NCBI GenBank assembly: GCA_030429545.1
Contig: JAUIFF010000003.1
Location: forward strand, 496,001 to 560,000
Direction: 5' to 3'
DNA from: Polyangia bacterium
GTDB lineage: Bacteria; Myxococcota_A; Polyangia; Nannocystales; Nannocystaceae
DNA length: 64,000 bases
This document shows, piece by piece, positions 26,316-35,076 of the stretch. The translations under genes were made by a program, and so were the position numbers. The notes beneath the pieces are model-generated. The model ran no database searches and was not told where the DNA came from. It was given only the letters and a program-made list of their open reading frames with translations. How positions within the stretch are numbered: the first letter of the stretch is position 1; the number at the start of each line of letters is the position of its first letter.

Positions 26316-28052
26316 TTAACCAGGTGGTGGCGGGGGAATATTGATCGACCCGAGTGACAAACCACCTGCATATGCATAGGAAATCCGACAGTCGTAGCCG
26401 TAGACCTCGAGCCCAAACTGGGTCGACGGGCTCTCGATGTGGTGGGGCCCGTCGTCCACCAAAATCCGTGCATAGACAAGCTCTCCGCCGTTGAGTGCGG
26501 TCGGGGCCGGCAGCGGCTGTCCATCGAGTGTGATCGAGTTCCAGCCATTGGCGTGGGCGACCACAGTGATCATGTCCCAGGCGTAGGTGTAGGGGGTCAA
26601 AAACGTGTAGCGGTTGCGAAACTGGTCGATCGGCGGAATAAACGTAATCGCCGGGTCGCCCATGTCCTCGGAGGTATGGTCATCGCCTGGGCCCTCGCCA
26701 CAGTTGTTAGAAGCGACAAACCATCCCGGAAACAGCTCGTCGTTTTTGGGCCCGGAGTTTTCGCTGGCGCTGACCAAGAAGTGGCTCAACAAAAACGCCT
26801 CGCTACCGGTGGCATAAAACGACTTGTCGGTGGAAAACTGGACAACTTCGCCCTCGTCGAGCTGAAACATCGCCTCGTAGTCGCCGGTGAGAGAGACCAC
26901 CGTACCGTCCTTGTCGGCGACAATTCGGTAGAGGTCGTGCTCGATGCTCCGCGGCTGAAATTTGATGGCCGCGTATTCGGTCCCCCAGGCACTGCGCGGC
27001 GGAATCTGCTCTTCGAGCGAATCTTTCCACGCCTGAAACCCCGGGCCCGGCAGGCTCATCCCAGGACTGCCGACATACACCGCCACGGGTTTGTCGCTGT
27101 AGACCGCGGTCCCCGTAATCCCGCCATCCTGGGCCTGTGGCGCCTGGATCCGTAGGGTTTGCTGGGCTTGCATGGTCACCGCATGGCTGCCCCCGGGCGG
27201 GATCGCCGGAATTCCACCACCGGCCTGGGTCGCTTCCATTGCCCATGCAGGTACAAATACCTCGACTTGGTTATCGGGTTCCAAACTGACGACGGTCAGC
27301 CAAGTCGTCCCGTCGTTGGCGGCCATGGCCGCGAGGTAATTGTCGCCCCAGGCGTGCGAGGGCAGCAGCAGCGAAGCATCGGCGGTTGCCACCTGCGACG
27401 ACGAGTACGGGTCGAACTGGTAGGCGACGATCGGGAAGTCACTCTCTAGCCGTAGCGCCTGTTGGCCCAGCCCCGTTGCCGCCCAAATGGCCAGGTTGTG
27501 TTGACTGACCTGGTCGGATGTGAACTCAAAGACATGTAGCTGACCGGGCGCGATGCTGGCTTCCCCAAGCATCTGTCCCTGGGGACCGGTGAGAGTGGCG
27601 GTTGCCATCTGTTGCCCGGTGTTGGCGGCAATGACCGCCCACGGCAACTGACCCGAGGGCTTGGCGACAATCGGCGCAAACAGACAACCGGCCGAGGTCA
27701 ACGACTCGGCTGCGGCCTCGCAGGTGCTCTCGTCGACGCCTCCCGTGGTCTCGGTGTCGCTGGTGTCCTCGCCGATATCCGGGTCGGGGAGGTCAAACTT
27801 AAAGGTTGTCGACGAACTCGGATCTTCGGTGGTCGTGGTGGGCTCGCCCGAGGTTGTGGTTTCGCCCTCGGTCGTTTCTGAGCTGGTGGTTGTCGTTTGG
27901 GTTTCGCCCGTCGGTTCGGTCCCGGTGGTGGTTGGCGTCACCGAGCCGTTGGTCGCAAGTGTCGTCGCCTCCGAGCTTTCGCTGTCGCCCCCGCCACAGG
28001 CTGTGACAAGGCCGAAGCACACAAGAGCGGGTAAGCGGGCGATGGAGCGCAT
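26316..28052 (-). CDS. IgGFc-binding-type lipoprotein with Thr-rich linker
   Basis: A 578-residue lipoprotein. The ATG at 28052 (MRSIARLPALVCFGLVTAC) places the lipobox Cys at residue 19. A Thr/Ser/Glu-rich linker (about 25-110) precedes a large domain resembling the IgGFc-binding N-terminal domain common in myxobacteria, with repeated phrases such as FPIVAYQFDPYSSSQVATADASLLLPSHAWGDNY. The true ligand is unknown; the family name comes from a mammalian mucin-like protein. The C-terminus ends in a Pro run. A palindrome copy (TGTACCTACA, 28062-28071) lies ten bases upstream of the start, where a ribosome-binding site would be, and further copies lie at 26367, 26469 and 27246. Confidence 0.78.
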   Translation of the reverse strand: MRSIARLPALVCFGLVTACGGGDSESSEATTLATNGSVTPTTTGTEPTGETQTTTTSSETTEGETTTSGEPTTTTEDPSSSTTFKFDLPDPDIGEDTSDTETTGGVDESTCEAAAESLTSAGCLFAPIVAKPSGQLPWAVIAANTGQQMATATLTGPQGQMLGEASIAPGQLHVFEFTSDQVSQHNLAIWAATGLGQQALRLESDFPIVAYQFDPYSSSQVATADASLLLPSHAWGDNYLAAMAANDGTTWLTVVSLEPDNQVEVFVPAWAMEATQAGGGIPAIPPGGSHAVTMQAQQTLRIQAPQAQDGGITGTAVYSDKPVAVYVGSPGMSLPGPGFQAWKDSLEEQIPPRSAWGTEYAAIKFQPRSIEHDLYRIVADKDGTVVSLTGDYEAMFQLDEGEVVQFSTDKSFYATGSEAFLLSHFLVSASENSGPKNDELFPGWFVASNNCGEGPGDDHTSEDMGDPAITFIPPIDQFRNRYTFLTPYTYAWDMITVVAHANGWNSITLDGQPLPAPTALNGGELVYARILVDDGPHHIESPSTQFGLEVYGYDCRISYAYAGGLSLGSINIPPPPPG

Positions 28053-28541
28053 GTGCGCGAGTGTACCTACATCGACCCCCTCTCTCCACAAGTTTCCGGC
28101 CGCAGGGCCGCGTTGAGCCACCCGAACATAGCGCGAATGCGGAGGTCGACTACATGCCCAATCCGACAGCACGCGATGGGCTGGCAAGGCAACTTGCCAG
28201 TTGCCCGGCACCCGTCGCCGGCGACCGGCAAGTGCCACTGCCAACTCGACAATTATCGTGCCAAGAAAAAATTAAATCCCGCCCTGGCGGAACCTCCAAG
28301 CGGCTTGCCTGTCATACGCCACGAGCAACGAGGAAGCGGGCCGCCCGAGCCCTCCACAAAGCCAGCGAGGTTTGCTTTTTCGTGCTGACGACTTTCAGTC
28401 GCGCCACCGGTCCGTGAGCCACGGGGCGCCGACGAACCAGACTACTTGTATCCGCACAAATGTGCACCATCCATCGCGTCCGTGTTGCCACCGCAGCCGT
28501 GCGCCTACAACCGGGCTACGGCCCAAAAAGAGTAAAAAGCC
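28053..28541. other. Divergent intergenic region
   Basis: About 490 bases between the divergent IgGFc-type lipoprotein and FHA/AgmX-type genes, so promoters for both should lie here. Two palindrome copies are present, at 28062-28071 (beside the leftward start) and 28447-28456 (TGTATCCGCA). I see no gene. Confidence 0.5.
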
Positions 28542-30602
28542 ATGTCCGCCCACTCCATTGACGTTCGTATTTTCCGTGGAACTGATTGCATCGCCCACAA
28601 GACGCTTTCGGCCGAGGTCATCAAGGTCGGACGCCTGAAAAGCTGCCACATCTGTCTCGATGACCCGGCGATTTCCCGCATGCACTCGGTGATTGAACTG
28701 TCCCGCGAAGGCGCCCGCTGGATCGACCTAGACGGCCACAAGCCGACGGCGAAAAACGGCCAGAACTTCGAGAAGAACACGGCCCTTAGCCAGGGTGATA
28801 CCCTGCAAATCGGGCCCTACCGGATCGAAATCATGAATGTACAACTACAGCCCCGGACACCGGTATCGATGCCGGCTGTCACCGCCCAGGCTGCCCCTGT
28901 GCGCAAGGCTCCGGCCCGCTCGCCCGTGGTCATCGACCCGAGCGAAGTCGAGGTTCAAGACGGCTCGCGCGTCGCCGAAGTTGTGGCCATGTACGGCAAC
29001 ACGGTGCTCGATGTCCAACACCTCGGGCAAACCCAAAGCAAGCGGCGCACGGCTCCCGCGTGGATGCTCGCCGGTGGTGCTCTCGCCATCGCAGGTGCTG
29101 CTTTGTTTGGCTACGAGGCCACCCAGGACTGGTCGGGCTATCAAGCGTCCGTCACCGAAGCCCGCGAAATGGGCACCGCCACCCCGCAAAAGCCCGGCAC
29201 GGGTTTGGGTGGCTTGGGTCTCGCACTCGCATTTTGCGGCCTGGTCCCGTTTGGTGTGGGGATGGTTCGCATGGGCGACCAAGCCCGCAAGGACTACACC
29301 CTTGGGGAGGCCCACGACGCCTCGTTCCACATCCCGACAACGGGTTTGCCCAACGGCGAGAACTTCCCACTCGTGCGCGAGCTAGACGGTGAATATACAC
29401 TTCAGTTCACCAACCAGATGCGCGGCGAGGTCACGGTCGGCGGCCACGAGATGGCCCTCGAAGACCTCATTCAAAGTGGGCGTGCCCAGGCCCAGGGAGC
29501 GTTCTACAGCTTCCCACTGGCCTCCGGTGCCAACTGCCGGGTGCAACACGGCAACCTGACATTCTTTGTCAACTCGGTCGCTCCGGGTGCCAAGGTCGCC
29601 ACACGACAGGAAGTCGACCGCCCGTTTTGGCTGTTCAACGGTGGCTCGCTGGCCGTGCTCGGCAGCTTGCTGATGGTCTCCCAACTCATCCCCGCCGATG
29701 CCAATGCATATGCATTCGAGGAGGACGAGGATATCCAACGGTTCGTCGGTTACATGACCCAAGCGGACATGCAGCCGGAGCCCGAGGAGGAGTTGCTCGA
29801 AGACAGCGAGGTCGAGGAGGAGGCCGGTGGCTCAGGCCAGCGCGCAAGCGGTGCCGAGGGCCAGATGGGAGACAAGAAGTCCCAGGCCAAAAACCGCCGC
29901 TACGCGATTGCCGGCAACGCTGCGATTCCCAAACTCGGCCGCAACCAATCGGTCGCCGATGCAGCCCGTACTGCCGGTATCTTGGGCCTCATGAAGGAGG
30001 ACTCGACCAGCTTCTTCGCCGCCGCTGATGGTGGTATGTACACCGAAGGTCAGGACGACGCAGATGTCTTTGGGGGCATCACCGGCACGGAAGTCGGGAC
30101 CGCCTACGGCGTGGGTGGTTTGGGCCTGGTCGGCACCGGTCGCGGTGGCGGCGGTGAGGGCCACGGCACCATCGGTCTGAGCAACGTCGGCACCATCGGT
30201 CACGGCAAAGGTGGTGGCCCCGGAGCAGGTATCGGTCGCGGAGCGGGTTTCTCCAACCGCGGTCGGCGTCCCCCACCCAAGCCCCGGATCGGCAAGAGCA
30301 CCATCAAGGGTGCACTCGACAAGGACGTCATTCGCCGGGTGGTGCGTGCCCACATCAACGAGGTTCGCAACTGCTACAACCAAGGATTGGCCCGCGATCC
30401 AAACCTCCAAGGCCGGGTGGCGATCCAGTTCCAAATCGGTGGCAGCGGCAAGGTCCCGATGGCAGTCGTCCAAAAATCCTCGGTCAAGGATGAGCGCGTT
30501 GGCAACTGCATCGCCAAGTCGGTCCGCCGCTGGAAGTTCCCGCGCCCGCGCGATGGTGGCATGGTCCTGGTGACCTACCCGTTCTTGCTCAACGCTCGCT
30601 AA
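28542..30602 (+). CDS. FHA-domain membrane protein with AgmX/PglI-type C-terminal domain
   Basis: A 686-residue protein. Residues about 5-98 are an FHA phosphothreonine-binding domain (KVGRLKSCHICLDDPAISRMHSVIELS, with the conserved GR, S and H). Two hydrophobic stretches follow (about 172-190 and 224-242), then a second soluble region and another hydrophobic segment near 365-385. A Gly-rich linker leads to the C-terminal 100 residues (KSTIKGALDKDVIRRVVRAHINEVRNCYNQGL...GRVAIQFQIGGSGKVPMAVV), matching the TonB-like AgmX/PglI C-terminal domain linked to gliding motility and envelope-spanning machines. The FHA domain could read out phosphorylation by the kinases encoded nearby. The ATG follows an AAGAG. 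It ends at a strong terminator. Confidence 0.85.
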   Translation: MSAHSIDVRIFRGTDCIAHKTLSAEVIKVGRLKSCHICLDDPAISRMHSVIELSREGARWIDLDGHKPTAKNGQNFEKNTALSQGDTLQIGPYRIEIMNVQLQPRTPVSMPAVTAQAAPVRKAPARSPVVIDPSEVEVQDGSRVAEVVAMYGNTVLDVQHLGQTQSKRRTAPAWMLAGGALAIAGAALFGYEATQDWSGYQASVTEAREMGTATPQKPGTGLGGLGLALAFCGLVPFGVGMVRMGDQARKDYTLGEAHDASFHIPTTGLPNGENFPLVRELDGEYTLQFTNQMRGEVTVGGHEMALEDLIQSGRAQAQGAFYSFPLASGANCRVQHGNLTFFVNSVAPGAKVATRQEVDRPFWLFNGGSLAVLGSLLMVSQLIPADANAYAFEEDEDIQRFVGYMTQADMQPEPEEELLEDSEVEEEAGGSGQRASGAEGQMGDKKSQAKNRRYAIAGNAAIPKLGRNQSVADAARTAGILGLMKEDSTSFFAAADGGMYTEGQDDADVFGGITGTEVGTAYGVGGLGLVGTGRGGGGEGHGTIGLSNVGTIGHGKGGGPGAGIGRGAGFSNRGRRPPPKPRIGKSTIKGALDKDVIRRVVRAHINEVRNCYNQGLARDPNLQGRVAIQFQIGGSGKVPMAVVQKSSVKDERVGNCIAKSVRRWKFPRPRDGGMVLVTYPFLLNAR

Positions 30603-30632
30603 TCTTCCCCCAACAACCCGCGACCAACCCTC

Positions 30633-30669
30633 CCCGGAAACGAGCATCACGCCCGTTTCCGGGTTTTTT
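30633..30669 (+). terminator. Intrinsic terminator after the FHA/AgmX gene
   Basis: A perfect 10-bp stem (CCCGGAAACG at 30633-30642 with CGTTTCCGGG at 30654-30663), an 11-base loop and a run of six T's, 30 bases after the stop codon. Confidence 0.92.
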
Positions 30670-30791
30670 GTGGTCAACCAACTGCGTTCGAACAACGATC
30701 CGCGCAACCCAGACAAACGCCACCATCCGCCGGCATCCCGCGCGAACACAGGGACTGCCAGCCACTGCGGCAACGTGCTAGAAACCACGCT

Positions 30792-31181
30792 ATGGCCTCC
30801 GACCACGACGTCATTTTAGATGCCCTGTGTTTTTTGTACCTGACGTTCAGCCACGCGACCGATGGTGAACTGACGGGCGACGAGATGCGGACCGTGGCCA
30901 ACAAAATCCGCGAATGGGCACCCAATACGTCGCTGGAGGTCATCGGCGGAATCCTCAAAAAGACGGTAGCCAACTACAAAGCCCTGCCCGACCGCAAAAC
31001 CCGGTGCGCCAAGGCCTCGGATTGTGCCCTCTCGCTGCGCGACAACCTCAGCTTCGACAGCCTCTACACGGTCTTGCGCGACCTGCAATCGATCGCCGAG
31101 GCCGACGGGGTCGTGTCCGAAGAAGAGAAAAACTTTATCGCGGACATCTCCGACAAGTTTGGTGTGAGCGCGGCACACTAG
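30792..31181 (+). CDS. TerB-like helical protein
   Basis: A 129-residue all-helical protein whose C-terminal helix pair, LQSIAEADGVVSEEEKNFIADISDKFGV, matches the acidic metal-binding signature of TerB/TerB-like domains (ADGxxSxEE). The N-terminal half repeats the pattern more weakly (FSHATDGELTGDEMRTVANKI), as in the two-repeat TerB fold. TerB domains are often found with stress, phage-response or calcium-linked envelope systems; no tellurite-resistance cluster is present here. It starts at an ATG at 30792, separated from the upstream gene by a terminator, so it has its own promoter. Confidence 0.72.
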   Translation: MASDHDVILDALCFLYLTFSHATDGELTGDEMRTVANKIREWAPNTSLEVIGGILKKTVANYKALPDRKTRCAKASDCALSLRDNLSFDSLYTVLRDLQSIAEADGVVSEEEKNFIADISDKFGVSAAH

Positions 31182-31188
31182 CGCTCCC

Positions 31189-31214
31189 GAATTGAGTGTA
31201 TACGCACTCAATTC
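31189..31214. repeat. Large perfect inverted repeat centred on a palindrome copy
   Basis: A 10-bp perfect stem (GAATTGAGTG at 31189-31198 with CACTCAATTC at 31205-31214) encloses six bases. The central ten bases, TGTATACGCA (31197-31206), are a copy of the dispersed palindrome. It begins eight bases after the TerB-like stop codon. No T-run follows, so it may be a protein-binding site or an mRNA-end hairpin. Confidence 0.75.
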
Positions 31215-31835
31215 TGTCGACACCAACCACTAGTTGCCGCGAGCTACGATGGAGCTTCAGCGGACTCCAATTAAAGCCGGAGTGGTTGAAGCGTTTTCGC
31301 TTCGATGGAAGTGGTTGATCGCGTCGATGAAGTGGACCACTTAAAGCCGCAGGGGGTTGAAGCGTTTTTCGCTTCGATGGAGCTTCACGGGTCCTGCCGC
31401 GGACCCCACTTCGAGCCTCCGGGAGCACACCATGGTAACTCCTTGAATCGTCAATAAGTTGTCTGAAGGCCGTTCCGTTAGTGGAGCGAAACGTCGGTGC
31501 GGCCTCCGGTCGAAGCGCGGGACCCCCCGCGTCACCCGCTCGTCGGACTTCAGTGGCGGGCTTGATCTCAACTTCCGGGCAGGTTGCCTTTGGGCAGCAG
31601 TTGCGGACCACGAGGGGCCTGCTCTCAGCGTCCGGATAGGAAGCTCTTTGACAGCGTTGAGCTCCACGAGGTCACCACTCCGCCTCCGTTCGAAATGCGA
31701 ATCCCCCATGGAGTCTCGAAGTGGCCCTCGCGGCTGGACCCGCGACGCTCCATCGAAGCTCTGCGGCCCCAACATTGCCTGCGTTTTCACTGACCTTCGC
31801 ATCACTCAGGCCGCGCTTTTGCTAAATGCGTAATC
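31215..31835. other. Structured, probably noncoding block
   Basis: About 620 bases with no convincing gene. Open frames exist on both strands, but they are Arg/Ser/Pro-rich, share no codon pattern with neighbours and are crossed by the repeats. It contains a direct repeat with internal hairpins (31272-31381), two copies of CGATGGAGCTTCA (from about 31249 and from about 31375), the reverse complement of the same core near 31749 (CTCCATCGAAG), and CCACTTCGAG near 31407 with its inverse CTCGAAGTGG near 31714. The long-range pairing suggests a folded RNA or a decayed mobile element. Confidence 0.5.
31272..31381. repeat. Direct repeat of about 40 bp with internal hairpins, two copies
   Basis: Copy 1 (about 31272-31311) and copy 2 (about 31341-31381) share TTAAAGCCG.AG.GG...GGTTGAAGCG followed by a T-loop and CGCTTCGATGGA, about 69 bases apart. 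Each copy contains the hairpin GAAGCG-TTTT(T)-CGCTTC. The repeats differ by a few substitutions and one extra T in the loop of copy 2, so they are old rather than fresh duplicates. Confidence 0.75.
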
Positions 31836-32396
31836 CTAGGAGGGCTCACCTGTCCCAAACGGGTCAGGCCGCCACAGGCGAACCGCCAAAAGTACGGGTA
31901 CGATCAACCACGGCAGGTTGAACGCCAAGAATACGAGGGTGTGCTCGGGCTCCGGGCCAATCGCGAATTGTTGGTGAAGTGCGATGACCATTGAGCGGAC
32001 GATCGAGCCGACGTAGAGCATCGCCGGTAGGCGAATCCAGTTCTTTGCATAGACAAATGCATAGATCAGGACCAGGTAAAATGGGCCGTAGATGAACCCG
32101 GAGATCAGGGTGGCAAACCGGTACGAGCGATCGCCCGAGGCAAAGATATGGTCGCCGGCAAGCTCGATGTAGACCTCGTGCGCACGGGCAAATGCGTTGT
32201 CGCCTTCGAGGTAACCGACCCCGTGCAGGGCGTCTGAAAACGCTGCGGCCAGGGCAAAGCTGATAAAGCAAACCACGAGTGCGAGGTCGGCTTTTCGTTG
32301 GGTGAGCGGGACGACCGTAGATGCCACGCCCCAGGCTACTGCGGGTTGTGGTGGCTGTCTCGCTGGTCTTGCAGGGGTGTGCCCCGGGGCACACAT
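31836..32396 (-). CDS. EXPERA/emopamil-binding-like four-helix membrane protein
   Basis: A 186-residue protein with four hydrophobic helices (VVCFISFALAAAFSDAL, LISGFIYGPFYLVLIYAFV, LPAMLYVGSIVRSMVIAL and FLAFNLPWLIVPVLLAVRLW). The arrangement and the YGPFYLVLIYAF...WIRLPAMLYVGS region resemble the EXPERA domain of emopamil-binding protein, TM6SF2 and TMEM97, which handle sterols or other lipids. Some Nannocystineae make sterols, so a lipid role is plausible but only inferred. The start at 32396 is uncertain; the first 30 residues look non-conserved. It follows the DUF2254-like gene after 39 bases on the same strand. Confidence 0.6.
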   Translation of the reverse strand: MCAPGHTPARPARQPPQPAVAWGVASTVVPLTQRKADLALVVCFISFALAAAFSDALHGVGYLEGDNAFARAHEVYIELAGDHIFASGDRSYRFATLISGFIYGPFYLVLIYAFVYAKNWIRLPAMLYVGSIVRSMVIALHQQFAIGPEPEHTLVFLAFNLPWLIVPVLLAVRLWRPDPFGTGEPS

Positions 32397-32435
32397 TGTC
32401 TAACTAGATGTATCGACAACTAATCTTGGACGCGC

Positions 32436-34115
32436 CTAGTCGTCGTCGCCGTCGCGGGTCAAGCCCGGGAACAGGGCGAAAAAGTCGGGCAACATCTCGC
32501 GGTGTTCGGGCGGCAGGTAGTTGAAATTGGAGCCGCGGTCTTGGACCTCCCAAAACTCGCGGTCGGTGACCGAAGCCAACTCCTGCCAAATGCTGCGTAG
32601 CCGCTTGCGAGGCTCGTTTTCCATGTCGTCGGCGATCTGCTTGGCGAGGTCGTCTCCGCCCCGGTAGAGGTAGGCCGTCGCCAGTTTGACCTGGGCCAGG
32701 CGAACCCCGCGAAGGCTGCGTTCGCTGTCGGTTTCGGTGGTGTCGTCGACCCCCAAAAACACCCGCAACAAATCGTCGTGGCAGGCACATTTGGCCTCGG
32801 GGTTGGGGAACGCAAGCCCGCACAGGCCACCCAGATCGTGGGCGACGACCTCGGTCAAAAAGGCCATCTTCTTTTGGAAGGCAAGCCCGCCGTAGTAGCG
32901 CATCCGCATGGCGATCTCGACAACCCGCTTGCGCCGGTTTTCGATGTCAATCGCCTTGTTGCCGGTCGCGTTGGGGTTTTCACTCTCGTACAACACGCGC
33001 TCGGCCAGCTGCCGATACTGGTGGAGAATGTTGTAGGCGGTACGCACATCCATGGCGTTGAGGGCCGCCCGCATGTATGTGTTGAAAAACTTGATGGCGA
33101 GGTCGAGGGTGCTGATGTGGTTGCTGACACAGGCCGCATCGCCGAGCCGCCGGGTGTTGATCGAGATCAGGTAACAGACGTCTTTGATCTGGTCTAACCC
33201 CTCGGAAAACAGCATCTGGTACTGCCGGAGGATCTTCCATTCGAGCCAGGTCTGGCGGTCTTCGAGTTCTTGGATGGCGTCGGAGGAGAGCGAGACAAAG
33301 TCGGGACTCTGCCGATTCCACGGCTGAATCTTGGGCCAGGTGAGCCCCATCGAGGCTTTGTTTTGGCCGTAGAGGATGGCGAAATTGCAAAGGGCGTCGA
33401 CTGCCGAGAACGCAATGTTCTTGTCCTTTTGCTGCATCGCGTTGAGGCTGATGTTGGCCAGGTGCTCAATCGCCTCGATCGCCCGCTCCTGCCGGCGGCG
33501 AATCTCCAGATTGTCGGGCTTGCCCCCCATCGACGTACACGCGTCGAGACCGTCGCGGGAGATCCGGCTGACGATCTTTTCCGGGTCGAGAAAGTCGAAC
33601 ACGTAGTTGAAGTAGGGAAACAGCAAAAGCAGGCTCATGGTCATCAAGACCATGGCGATGAACACACCCCAGCGCGGCACGTGCTCGCCGATCGAGAAGT
33701 TCATCCACACGACAAACACAGCACTGACGACAAAGAAGCCCAGGATCACGAGGTTGGTCTGGGCGCGGAAGAACAGCGCGGTGATGTAGGGCGTAAACCG
33801 GGTGGCCGCCAACTGCACAATAATGCTGGAGACCGTGAGCGCGAGCCCCAGGACCGCAGCCATGACCTCGCCCAAGCCACCTAGGGTATTGCGGGCTTGG
33901 TCGACATCTTGGTGGGTCAGTTGATGGAGGAGATCGTCGATCGACCACTGCTGGGCGTCGTTGGTGACAGTGAGCTGATCCATCCAAAATGCGATGAGGA
34001 AGATCAGCGCCGTCAGCGACAAGATCACGAGGATCGGCGTGCCCCAGGCCCGGAACGGAAGTTGGATCAACTCGTGTCGCCGCTGCGATGTGTCGCGAGC
34101 ATGCAGCGCCATCAT
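32436..34115 (-). CDS. DUF2254-like integral membrane protein
   Basis: A 559-residue protein with four hydrophobic helices near the N-terminus (about 25-45, 82-105, 120-140 and 148-170). The second carries ALTVSSIIVQLAATRFTPYITALF, which resembles the signature of the DUF2254 family of predicted membrane proteins (LVALQLASSQFSPRLL type). The rest is a long soluble helical domain. Its biochemical role is unknown. The frame is open far upstream, but that part overlaps coaX on the other strand; the paired ATGs at 34115 and 34112 are the credible starts. A palindrome copy (TGTATCGACA, 32409-32418) follows its stop by 17 bases. The gene itself contains no palindrome copies. Confidence 0.65.
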   Translation of the reverse strand: MMALHARDTSQRRHELIQLPFRAWGTPILVILSLTALIFLIAFWMDQLTVTNDAQQWSIDDLLHQLTHQDVDQARNTLGGLGEVMAAVLGLALTVSSIIVQLAATRFTPYITALFFRAQTNLVILGFFVVSAVFVVWMNFSIGEHVPRWGVFIAMVLMTMSLLLLFPYFNYVFDFLDPEKIVSRISRDGLDACTSMGGKPDNLEIRRRQERAIEAIEHLANISLNAMQQKDKNIAFSAVDALCNFAILYGQNKASMGLTWPKIQPWNRQSPDFVSLSSDAIQELEDRQTWLEWKILRQYQMLFSEGLDQIKDVCYLISINTRRLGDAACVSNHISTLDLAIKFFNTYMRAALNAMDVRTAYNILHQYRQLAERVLYESENPNATGNKAIDIENRRKRVVEIAMRMRYYGGLAFQKKMAFLTEVVAHDLGGLCGLAFPNPEAKCACHDDLLRVFLGVDDTTETDSERSLRGVRLAQVKLATAYLYRGGDDLAKQIADDMENEPRKRLRSIWQELASVTDREFWEVQDRGSNFNYLPPEHREMLPDFFALFPGLTRDGDDD

Positions 34116-34223
34116 CGTTGTGCTCGACCGCTGGGCACCGCCTAGGTGCTTCAGCCTGTCCCGGGGCTCGGTCACCAGCCCGACGGTAGCAGATGCCGGG
34201 ACACCAGGGGTAAAGTGCCGGCG

Positions 34224-35024
34224 ATGCTGCTGGCGATCGATGTGGGGAACTCCAACACCTCCGTGGGTGTGTTCGACGGTGAATCGCTCAAGTGCGAATT
34301 GCGCTTGAGTACCCGGCGCAACGCGACGCGCGATGAGATCGCCATGAGCCTGGAGCGCGCACTTGCGCTGAGCGGCCTGAGCTTTGACGACTTGGGAGCC
34401 GCCGTCCTCGCCTGCGTCGTGCCGCCGGTGCTCGGCCCCTGGCGCCACGCTTTGTCGCACTACGCCAACTTAGAGGCCATGGTGATCGAACCGGGGATCC
34501 GCACCGGGATGCCGATTCGCTACGACCCTCCGCAAGATGTCGGGGCCGATCGGATCGTCGCCGCGGTCGCGGCCCACCACCGCTACGGCAAGCAAGCCAA
34601 AGACGCCGACAACTTCGGGATCATCGTCGTCGACTTCGGCACAGCCACCACGTTTGATGTCGTGTCGCCGCGACCGGAGTATTTGGGGGGGATCATCGCC
34701 CCCGGGATCGGGATCAGTGCCGATGCGCTGTTCGCCCGGGCGGCCAAGCTGCCGCGTGTCGATATCACCCGCCCCGACCAGGTTATCGGGCGCAACACCA
34801 TGGCCGCAATCCAGTCGGGATTGGTGTTTGGCTACGTCAGTTTGGTCGAAGGCCTGCTGTCGCGGATCCGCAACGAGCTCGATTGGCCGAGTCGTGTGGT
34901 CGGAACTGGCGGGTTTGCGGCCGCCGTGGCCCGCGACTCCGATTGCATCGAGTATGTCGACGACGCCCTGGTCCTCGACGGCCTGCGGTTGATCTTTGAG
35001 CGCAACAGCCGGCGCAAGAAGTAA
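34224..35024 (+). CDS. coaX: Type III pantothenate kinase
   Basis: This enzyme phosphorylates pantothenate with ATP, the first step of coenzyme A synthesis. At 266 residues it has the expected length. Diagnostic motifs are the N-terminal phosphate loop AIDVGNSNT, the GADRI motif in DVGADRIVAAV, VVDFGTATTFDVV and GGIIAPGIGIS, all in family order. The ATG at 34224 places the DVGNSN motif at residues 6-11 as usual. It is divergent from the DUF2254-like gene and is followed after 52 bases by a thioredoxin-like gene. Confidence 0.95.
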   Translation: MLLAIDVGNSNTSVGVFDGESLKCELRLSTRRNATRDEIAMSLERALALSGLSFDDLGAAVLACVVPPVLGPWRHALSHYANLEAMVIEPGIRTGMPIRYDPPQDVGADRIVAAVAAHHRYGKQAKDADNFGIIVVDFGTATTFDVVSPRPEYLGGIIAPGIGISADALFARAAKLPRVDITRPDQVIGRNTMAAIQSGLVFGYVSLVEGLLSRIRNELDWPSRVVGTGGFAAAVARDSDCIEYVDDALVLDGLRLIFERNSRRKK

Positions 35025-35076
35025 GTCCAACCACCGGAAACACTGTGCACCCCGCTATCGTTTGGACTCAAAACCC

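Noticed and set aside
30792..31181. Tellurite resistance operon
   Set aside because: Only a single TerB-like protein is present; no TerC, TerD or TerZ relatives occur in the window.
31341..31805. Open frames on both strands in the repeat-rich block
   Set aside because: They are Arg/Ser/Pro-rich, run through the hairpin repeats and have no codon bias; a decayed gene cannot be excluded.
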